A stretch of 64,000 nt of DNA, from contig NZ_QRMP01000003.1 in the NCBI RefSeq assembly GCF_003473295.1, positions 186,001 to 250,000 of the forward strand. Reading direction: 5' to 3'. This document shows positions 58,316 through 64,000 of the stretch, piece after piece. The position numbers and the translations under genes are program-made. Each line of letters starts with the position of its first letter. The first letter of the stretch is position 1. Under the pieces are notes generated by a model. The model was not told the DNA's origin. It saw only the letters and a program-made list of their open reading frames with translations, and ran no database searches. The stretch is from Parabacteroides sp. AM08-6 (GTDB lineage Bacteria; Bacteroidota; Bacteroidia; Bacteroidales; Tannerellaceae).

Positions 58316-60232
58316 TTACCAACCCGGATTCTGAACCAATTGCGGATTACGTACAATATCCGATTCGGGTATCGGAGCAAAATAATTTTTATAAGAGAAT
58401 GTCTGCGTATATACAGTAGCTACAGTATAATAGTCAGCCACATCGGATGCTTTCACATTCCATCCCTGTATCAAACGGTTCTGCTCTTTCTGAGCAGTTT
58501 TCCAACGATGGCTATCCCAATAATACGGACCTTCGCAAGCCAATTCCACATTTCTTTCACGTTGTATAATTTCACGCATACCCGATTTCGTAGAGGGTTT
58601 AGTCGGCTGATTAGAATACTTTTGCCAGCTTTCTACCACTCCTTCCAATCCGGCACGTTCGCGAACCATATCGATATATTTATAAACTTCTGCATCCGGA
58701 GCTGCTTTCGATTCATTCAAAGCTTCCGCACACATCAACAACAAGTCAGCAAAACGCATATCCGGGAACGGGTAAGTTTCCCACGTTACCTGGTTGGGAT
58801 CACGGAAACTGGAATTGATGGAAACCAATTTCTTAGGCCAATAGCCTGTTGCATTATAATTTCCGGGATTCGCCACGGAAGAAAATTCTCCAAAACGATT
58901 CTTCGGATACAAACAATCCGCATCATCATCCGGCATGTTTTTATACGAATTTCCATACCATTTACCACGGTCAAAGCCCAAAGTAGAATAGAAACGCGGT
59001 TCCCTGTCGAAATTCATGGCTGCCGTTTGCTCGCCTTTCTGAATATAATATTTATGTTCTTCATCTCCAGTACGGACGTTAAAACGACCGGCATAATCAT
59101 ACTCTTTATCCTCTTCAATGGGCACTCCATTTTTCGAATAAAACAAATCGACAGTCGAAAATGGAACGCTCATACGAGTTCCATTATCCAAAGAAGTAGG
59201 TTGCTCCAGATAAGGCATACATTGATTTTGTAAACCTGAGTTAACCGGATAAGAGGAATTACCCCACACTAACTCACAATTCCAACGGTCGCTGATAGAG
59301 CCGCGTAAAGTCTGAACCAATAGAGTTTGGTCTGAAACTTGTTTGGTTGCTATATAGTCCGAAGTCTGATACAAACGAATACCGGCAGCTTCGCATATTT
59401 CAATAGCGTCTTTACAGGCAACAGCAGCCGAATCCCAACGGGCGGCATCATATGTCTGGTTAAAAAACGGCTCGCCATTATGATCCAGGAAACTATTATA
59501 ATCCGTATTACCGTTAAACAACGGGCTAGCCCAATAGAGCCATACTTTAGCTCGGAGCATATAAGCTGAAGGCAAATTAAAACGTCCCAACTCTGTTGTC
59601 GGATTCTGGAAAGTTGCAGGTAAACCATTACTGGAAATCACTTCATCCATTAATTCCAAAATATATTTGAAACAATCGTCTACTTTTTCCCGGTAAACAC
59701 GTACACCTTGTGTTGATTCATTCACCGGTGTATTTTCACGAAGCGGGCAAATCGGACCATAATAAGTAAGCAGATAAAAATGCATATAAGCTTTTATCAT
59801 TTTCACTTCTGCTATCATCCGTTTTTTCTCATACTCTTGTATGTCTTGTACATTTACTACATTTTCCATAAAGGTATTACATTCACGGATACCGGCATAT
59901 AACGAACGAACGTAATCGCCCCCTGCTCCCCAATAATTAATAACGGCATCAGTCGGGCTATCGACCCCTAAACCGAACCTCATTCCCTGGTCATTACGGG
60001 CCTCCGTATTAAATATCATTTCCAAAGCCCCGAAAACCCCAGGATTTTCATTCCAACCTGCCGATTTAGGCATTCCCCAATAGCAGGTCGCCAGATATTT
60101 TTCCGTCGTATAACGGTCGGCAAATGCATTGTCTATCGTTGCTACATTATCGGGAACTACATCCAGATAACTACAAGCGGTTACAGACAGAGCTGTACAT
60201 GTACACAATATATATTTATATAACGATTTCAT
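58316..60232 (-). CDS. SusD/RagB family surface lipoprotein
   Basis: 638 residues from ATG 60232 (MKSLYKYILCTCTALSVTAC); earlier in-frame starts overlap SusC. Lipid Cys then SYLDVVPDN. TPR-like helical SusD fold with KMIKAYMHFYLLTYYGPICPL and YMLRAKVWLYWASPLFNGNTDY, and the typical C-terminal MRFADLLLMCAEALNES, RERAGLEG, REIIQRERNVELACEGPYYWDSHRWKTA, NPQLVQNPGW. It closes the lid of the SusC transporter. Starts 14 bases after the SusC stop. Confidence 0.93.
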   Translation of the reverse strand: MKSLYKYILCTCTALSVTACSYLDVVPDNVATIDNAFADRYTTEKYLATCYWGMPKSAGWNENPGVFGALEMIFNTEARNDQGMRFGLGVDSPTDAVINYWGAGGDYVRSLYAGIRECNTFMENVVNVQDIQEYEKKRMIAEVKMIKAYMHFYLLTYYGPICPLRENTPVNESTQGVRVYREKVDDCFKYILELMDEVISSNGLPATFQNPTTELGRFNLPSAYMLRAKVWLYWASPLFNGNTDYNSFLDHNGEPFFNQTYDAARWDSAAVACKDAIEICEAAGIRLYQTSDYIATKQVSDQTLLVQTLRGSISDRWNCELVWGNSSYPVNSGLQNQCMPYLEQPTSLDNGTRMSVPFSTVDLFYSKNGVPIEEDKEYDYAGRFNVRTGDEEHKYYIQKGEQTAAMNFDREPRFYSTLGFDRGKWYGNSYKNMPDDDADCLYPKNRFGEFSSVANPGNYNATGYWPKKLVSINSSFRDPNQVTWETYPFPDMRFADLLLMCAEALNESKAAPDAEVYKYIDMVRERAGLEGVVESWQKYSNQPTKPSTKSGMREIIQRERNVELACEGPYYWDSHRWKTAQKEQNRLIQGWNVKASDVADYYTVATVYTQTFSYKNYFAPIPESDIVRNPQLVQNPGW

Positions 60233-60245
60233 CTTTTTTCTTTTT

Positions 60246-63200
60246 TTAGAATCCAATATTTAATCCCACATTAATTACACGCTGAACCGGATAACCTAAA
60301 CCATTACCGGCCATTTCCGGATCCCAAAGTTTGAATTTACTCCAACAAAGCAAGTTTGTTCCACTAACATAAAAGCGTAAATTCTGAACCTTATACTTTT
60401 TGGTGAAAGCAGAAGGAAGCGTATAACCCAATTCGACAGATTTCAAACGAAGGAAAGTTGCATCTTGCATAAACCATGTACTCGTCTGAGTATTGTTTGA
60501 TATAGACTGGTTTGCCAAACGAGGCCAAAAGGCATACGGATTACGATTGCTTTCCGACCAATAACTGTTTGCTATTACGTCCAATACAGCATTTTGTCCG
60601 GTTTTTCCGTCATTTCCATTTTCACCAGCATCACCATCTATAAACGGTGTAATCTTTTTTAAATCCAACCAAAAAGACTGACGGGCAGACCCTTGGAAGA
60701 AGAAAGAAGCATCAAAACCCTTGTAACCGGCAGAAAGACCGAAACCGTAGTTTATCTCCGGAGTCGTCGGGTAACCGATTGGCACCTTATCCAATTCGGA
60801 TATTTTGCCATCTTTGTTTACATCACGATATTTAATATCACCGGCCATATACTCACCGAACTGGGTCGGAGAATTTTTCACTTCTTCCTCGTCTACAAAC
60901 AGACGCTCAGCAATATATCCCCAAGTTTGTCCTAATGATTGCCCTACTTTATACAACCAAGGGGTTGCACTATAGTCCGGTTCTTCCCATTCTACAGCTT
61001 CACTGGTTGCATAAGTGAACGTACCACGACCTGTAAACCATAAATCCTTACTAACACTCTTCTCAAAATTGACTTCCATATCGACACCATTTCCTTTTGC
61101 TCTACCCAAATTGGCTTTTACAGCCGGGATAATACCCATCGTATTCGGGATGACACGATCCAAAAGGATATTTTTACGACGTTCCGTAAAATATTCAACA
61201 GTGGCAGAAAGTCCGAACGATGTAGTCGCTTCAAAACCCAAATTCATTTTATAGGAGGTTTCCCATCCGATTTCATTATTTGCATAACGGCTGACATTGA
61301 TTCCACCTGGATTATAATTCAACTGTGTACCCCAGTTAACTGGCCGACTCGCATTCATATCCACCTGCGAAAGATAATAGAAACGGTCGTTGGCATTACC
61401 GATTTGGTCCTGACCGGACATACCGTAAGTACCCTTCAATTTAAATTGGGTCAATACCTTTTTCAACGGTTCGAAAAAGCTTTCATTTGAAATCATCCAT
61501 CCGACAGCACCGGAAGGGAAGAAACCCCAGCGTTTGTTTTTGGAGAAACGTTCGGAACCATTATATCCGAAAGTAAACTCACCGAAATAACGCGATTTAT
61601 AATCGTAAGACAAACGTCCGGCTAAACCGATATTACGGAACGGCAAAGATTGTTGCAAATCACCGGATATACCGGTTTTATTATTTTGCATGGTATATAC
61701 CAACAAAGCATTCACAGAATGTTTATCCTGAAACAGACGCGTATATTCAGCCTTTGCTTCCAAATACAAACCGCTATCTATTTTACGGTTACCCGGTTGA
61801 TAATCAATATATTCTGTACCCGCGCTCGGATTCAAGCGAGTCAGTGAATAGGTATTATTCAACAGATTGAATGTGCTGATATTATAAAAGAACGGCACGT
61901 AAGCGCGGTCTACAGAATATTCCGAATAACGATTCATATTCACCAGCAAACTGGCTTTCAAACCTTCGGTAAGCATCTTCAAATCCTGGTTTACTGCAAA
62001 CTGGGTAAGCATCGTATTTTTACTGTACTCATTGTATCCCCTCAATGCCTGTGCGTACGGATTCACATAGTTGGCATTACCATAGTTACCGAACAGGATA
62101 TGTTTGGCATAAGCAAACTGGTCGTCTGCTTCATAATAAGGTTTGAACATAACCGGATTAGCCATCATAACCTCCTTATACATAAAAGCGCCACCACCAA
62201 TCGGACCGCTATAATCATCGAATGCAGCACTCATACGAAGTACCAATTCTGTGGTTTTCGTCAAGTTCACATTAACATTCGAACGGATTGTATATTTCAT
62301 CAAATTGATATTTGAATTGAAATTATTCCGTTTATCCACTTTTACATTACCATTATCACGGGTCATATTGGCAGCAACATAATAACGAGCAACCGTACCA
62401 CCACCGCTCACACTCAAATTAGCACGCTGGTTCATCGTCAAGTCGTTGAACATTGTGTCGTACCAATCGGTGGTCGGATAAATATTCGGATACAATCCAC
62501 GCTCCGTCATCGTAATCTTTTCCTGCGAATAAAGTGCCAATCCCAGCGGGTCGCGAGTCTTGATTGCCTCATTCTGCATACGCATATACGTAACGGGGTC
62601 CGTCAACTTCACCTTTTTCGTCGGTGTGGAAAAAGAATTCTCAACACGGGCATTAACAGAAACTTTTCCTTCCCGTCCTTCTTTCGTCGTTACTGAAATT
62701 ACACCATTTGCACCCCGGGCACCGTACAAAGCTGTTGCCGTGGCATCCTTCATAATGGTAAAACTAGCAATATCATCCGTATTCAAACGAGCCAAATCTT
62801 CAGTACCCAGTTCAATACCATCAATCAGGATTAGCGGGTCTTTTTTTGCTTCTGCACCAAAAGTTGTAATACCGCGGATAAAGAAGCTTGCATTATCCTG
62901 ACCGGGCTCACCACTGACCTGATACGAAATCAAACCGGCTACACGACCGGCAAAAGCTGTAGTCAAGTTACTGCTCGGGACCTTCAATTCCGCAGGTTTA
63001 ACTGTCGTGATGGCCGACAGCACACTTTCTTTCTTTTGTTTGGAGAATGCAACAACCGTAACTTCTTCCAATTCATCCACCTTTGGTTTCAATACAATAT
63101 CCAAGACTTTTTGATTGGTATATTTAACCTCTTGAGTTTCCATACCAATATAAGCCACGACTAAAATACTGTTTGGCGGACAATCATCGAACTCGAATCT

Positions 63201-63488
63201 TCCATCGCCATCGGTAATTACACCTTTTGTACCACCTTTGATTTGAACTGTGGCACCAGGTAAAGGGTCACCTCCTTCATCCGAAATTCGACCTTTCAGT
63301 TTTGCCGTTTGTTGTACTTTTTCCACTAAAGGAAACGAATCAGCCCAGAGAGATTGACAGGGAGCGTTAGCTACCGTCAACAACAGTGCCGGGAACATCC
63401 ACCTCAATGAGGTACCACCAGCCTTCATAATCTTGCTCTTCTGAAACTGGCAATTTCTATTGCCGTAAATTCCTAGTAATTTGAACAT
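60246..63488 (-). CDS. SusC/RagA family TonB-linked outer-membrane transporter
   Basis: 1080 residues from ATG 63488; an in-frame ATG at 63428 (MKAGGTSLRWMFPALLL) gives a neater signal peptide and may be the true start. CarboxypepD_reg-like domain (KLKGRISDEGGDPLPGATV), TonB box region (VDELEEVTVVAFSKQKKES), plug with LYGARGANGVISVTTK, and a barrel with SusC marks LSVSGGGTVARYYVAAN, LRLKSVELGYTLP and the final VINVGLNIGF. Imports a large ligand with SusD. No glycoside hydrolase, sensor or anti-sigma gene lies beside it. The upstream region is an invertible-looking segment, so expression may be phase variable. Confidence 0.93.
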   Translation of the reverse strand: MFKLLGIYGNRNCQFQKSKIMKAGGTSLRWMFPALLLTVANAPCQSLWADSFPLVEKVQQTAKLKGRISDEGGDPLPGATVQIKGGTKGVITDGDGRFEFDDCPPNSILVVAYIGMETQEVKYTNQKVLDIVLKPKVDELEEVTVVAFSKQKKESVLSAITTVKPAELKVPSSNLTTAFAGRVAGLISYQVSGEPGQDNASFFIRGITTFGAEAKKDPLILIDGIELGTEDLARLNTDDIASFTIMKDATATALYGARGANGVISVTTKEGREGKVSVNARVENSFSTPTKKVKLTDPVTYMRMQNEAIKTRDPLGLALYSQEKITMTERGLYPNIYPTTDWYDTMFNDLTMNQRANLSVSGGGTVARYYVAANMTRDNGNVKVDKRNNFNSNINLMKYTIRSNVNVNLTKTTELVLRMSAAFDDYSGPIGGGAFMYKEVMMANPVMFKPYYEADDQFAYAKHILFGNYGNANYVNPYAQALRGYNEYSKNTMLTQFAVNQDLKMLTEGLKASLLVNMNRYSEYSVDRAYVPFFYNISTFNLLNNTYSLTRLNPSAGTEYIDYQPGNRKIDSGLYLEAKAEYTRLFQDKHSVNALLVYTMQNNKTGISGDLQQSLPFRNIGLAGRLSYDYKSRYFGEFTFGYNGSERFSKNKRWGFFPSGAVGWMISNESFFEPLKKVLTQFKLKGTYGMSGQDQIGNANDRFYYLSQVDMNASRPVNWGTQLNYNPGGINVSRYANNEIGWETSYKMNLGFEATTSFGLSATVEYFTERRKNILLDRVIPNTMGIIPAVKANLGRAKGNGVDMEVNFEKSVSKDLWFTGRGTFTYATSEAVEWEEPDYSATPWLYKVGQSLGQTWGYIAERLFVDEEEVKNSPTQFGEYMAGDIKYRDVNKDGKISELDKVPIGYPTTPEINYGFGLSAGYKGFDASFFFQGSARQSFWLDLKKITPFIDGDAGENGNDGKTGQNAVLDVIANSYWSESNRNPYAFWPRLANQSISNNTQTSTWFMQDATFLRLKSVELGYTLPSAFTKKYKVQNLRFYVSGTNLLCWSKFKLWDPEMAGNGLGYPVQRVINVGLNIGF

Positions 63489-63550
63489 TAGAATTATTAC
63501 GTTTAAGGTTAATAAATAGAAATAACTTAGATAATTAGTTGATTATCAAC

Positions 63551-63571
63551 GTGAGTTCTTCAAGAACTATG
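63551..63571 (+). repeat. Inverted repeat arm, SusC-proximal
   Basis: 21 bases, exactly the reverse complement of 63777-63797. The core AGTTCTTCAAGAACT is itself a 7-1-7 palindrome, the form of a site-specific recombinase crossover site. Confidence 0.9.
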
Positions 63572-63602
63572 GTCATTCATCATACTGATTACATCTTAAA
63601 AG

Positions 63603-63610
63603 CAAAATTA
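63603..63610 (-). promoter_or_regulatory. -7 box inside the invertible segment, facing SusC
   Basis: Minus strand TAATTTTG matches TAnnTTTG; no good -33 box. Leader to ATG 63488 would be about 105 bases and crosses the proximal repeat. Confidence 0.5.
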
Positions 63611-63658
63611 AGTATATTTTTTTATATGGCACACTGTCTCTTGTTATAAATAACTTAA

Positions 63659-63686
63659 TTTGACTATTTACACTAGCGTATGTTTG
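63659..63686 (+). promoter_or_regulatory. Promoter-like boxes inside the invertible segment, facing away from SusC
   Basis: TTTG at 63659-63662 and TATGTTTG at 63679-63686. The boxes are good matches but the 16-base spacing is shorter than the usual 19-21. In the present orientation it points to the M3 peptidase gene. Confidence 0.5.
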
Positions 63687-63776
63687 CAATCCACGAAATG
63701 TTAATCATTGTTTTCTTTTGAAGATTATACGGATTTCTCAATCAAACATCTGATTTACAATAAATTACACCGATAA

Positions 63777-63797
63777 CATAGTTCTTGAAGAACTCAC
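63777..63797 (-). repeat. Inverted repeat arm, SusC-distal
   Basis: Exact reverse complement of 63551-63571; core AGTTCTTGAAGAACT. Confidence 0.9.
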
Positions 63798-63817
63798 TCT
63801 TTAAACAAAGGATTTTG

Positions 63818-63825
63818 TATATTTG
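63818..63825 (+). promoter_or_regulatory. -7 box of the M3 peptidase gene
   Basis: TATATTTG, 25 bases before the start codon and outside the invertible segment, so this gene has a fixed promoter. Confidence 0.6.
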
Positions 63826-63850
63826 TTATTTCAAATAATATAAATATAAT

Positions 63851-64000
63851 ATGAAACAAATTAGCGACAATCCTTTTTTCAAGGTATACACAACACCATT
63901 CGGCACACCTCCTTTCAACGAAATCCGCACAGAACATTACGAACCGGCTTTTGATAAAGCCATTAAACTACTAAACAAAGAGATACGCTCCATTGCTAAA
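63851..64000 (+). CDS. dcp: M3-family peptidase (peptidyl-dipeptidase Dcp-like), 3' partial
   Basis: The first 50 residues only; the frame runs off the window end. MKQISDNPFFKVYTTPFGTPPFNEIRTEHYEPAFDKAI matches the N terminus of oligopeptidase A/Dcp proteins (NPLL... TPFxxPPFxxIKxEHYxPAFxxG). The HExxH zinc site lies beyond the window. Dcp removes C-terminal dipeptides. Divergent from the SusC operon across the invertible segment. Confidence 0.75.
   Translation, partial: MKQISDNPFFKVYTTPFGTPPFNEIRTEHYEPAFDKAIKLLNKEIRSIAK

Larger units (their letters stand above)
63551..63797. promoter_or_regulatory. Candidate invertible promoter segment controlling the SusC/D operon
   Basis: Perfect 21-bp inverted repeats enclose 205 bases of AT-rich DNA (63572-63776) holding promoter boxes on both strands: TAATTTTG facing SusC at 63603-63610 and TATGTTTG facing away at 63679-63686. 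Invertible promoters of SusC/SusD genes are established in Bacteroides fragilis, where a tyrosine recombinase flips them. No recombinase gene is in the window, so it would act in trans. Flipping would place the TATGTTTG box at about 63662-63669 facing SusC, roughly 170 bases before its start. Which orientation is ON is not clear. Confidence 0.85.

Noticed and set aside
58340..59233. Long plus-strand frame antisense to the SusD gene
   Set aside because: Composition (Ile/Phe/Arg/Ser-rich) and lack of motifs show it is a shadow.
63659..63686. Main promoter of the M3 peptidase gene
   Set aside because: A closer TATATTTG box at 63818-63825 lies outside the inverted repeats and gives a normal leader, so the inner box is more likely part of the switch.

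Overview
The window is chromosomal DNA of a gut Bacteroidota, most likely Bacteroides or a close relative such as Parabacteroides or Phocaeicola. The signs are SusC/SusD genes, many signal-peptide lipoproteins, DUF families typical of Bacteroides (DUF3843, DUF4251, DUF4488, DUF4959/5126/5000), and repeated promoters with the -7 box TAnnTTTG instead of a sigma70 -10 box. No rRNA, tRNA, CRISPR array or insertion sequence was recognised.

Layout. 1-2.7 kb: a three-gene steroid/bile-acid operon (5-alpha-reductase cut by the window edge, Old-Yellow-Enzyme reductase, short-chain dehydrogenase) ending in two mutually exclusive hairpins. 2.8-4.8 kb: translation housekeeping (rplY, pth, S4 protein). 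4.8-7.2 kb, minus strand: exported protein, TlpA-like thioredoxin lipoprotein, EFR1 ferredoxin/flavodoxin. 7.3-7.8 kb: small toxin-antitoxin pair with a short toxin. 7.9-14.1 kb, minus: heavy-metal RND efflux operon (His-rich membrane protein, CzcB, CzcA, CzcC). 14.2-17.7 kb: ABC-F protein and LTA-synthase-like phosphotransferase. 17.8-22.9 kb: MORN protein, then a TonB-dependent receptor with its surface lipoprotein. 23-28.5 kb: LruC-type lipoprotein, TPR sensor kinase, DUF3843 protein. 28.6-32.4 kb, minus: comB, Gfo/Idh oxidoreductase, GH97. 33-37.7 kb, minus: amino-sugar operon of two NagA paralogues and a NagB-like/PIG-L fusion. 37.8-43.5 kb: second ABC-F protein, SDR, and a pseudouridine synthase fused to two GNAT domains. 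43.7-48.3 kb, minus: cytoplasmic glycogen operon (debranching enzyme, GT4, GH57-like). 48.3-55.9 kb, minus: a duplicated and decaying island of MG2/plug-like surface proteins and DUF4488 proteins. 56-63.5 kb, minus: SusC, SusD and two lipoproteins, preceded by an apparent invertible promoter. The window ends inside an M3 peptidase gene.

How it works together. The first operon looks able to reduce 3-oxo-delta4 steroids or bile acids to 5-alpha/3-beta products. The last locus looks like a phase-variable glycan or glycoprotein uptake system: perfect 21-bp inverted repeats enclose promoter boxes pointing both ways. The amino-sugar operon combines an apparently intact NagA with a NagA that lacks two metal ligands and a NagB domain that lacks all four catalytic residues but is joined to an intact PIG-L deacetylase motif. 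The 48-56 kb island shows a frameshift, a ten-G tract, relic gene tails and nearly identical patches between paralogues, so it recombines actively.
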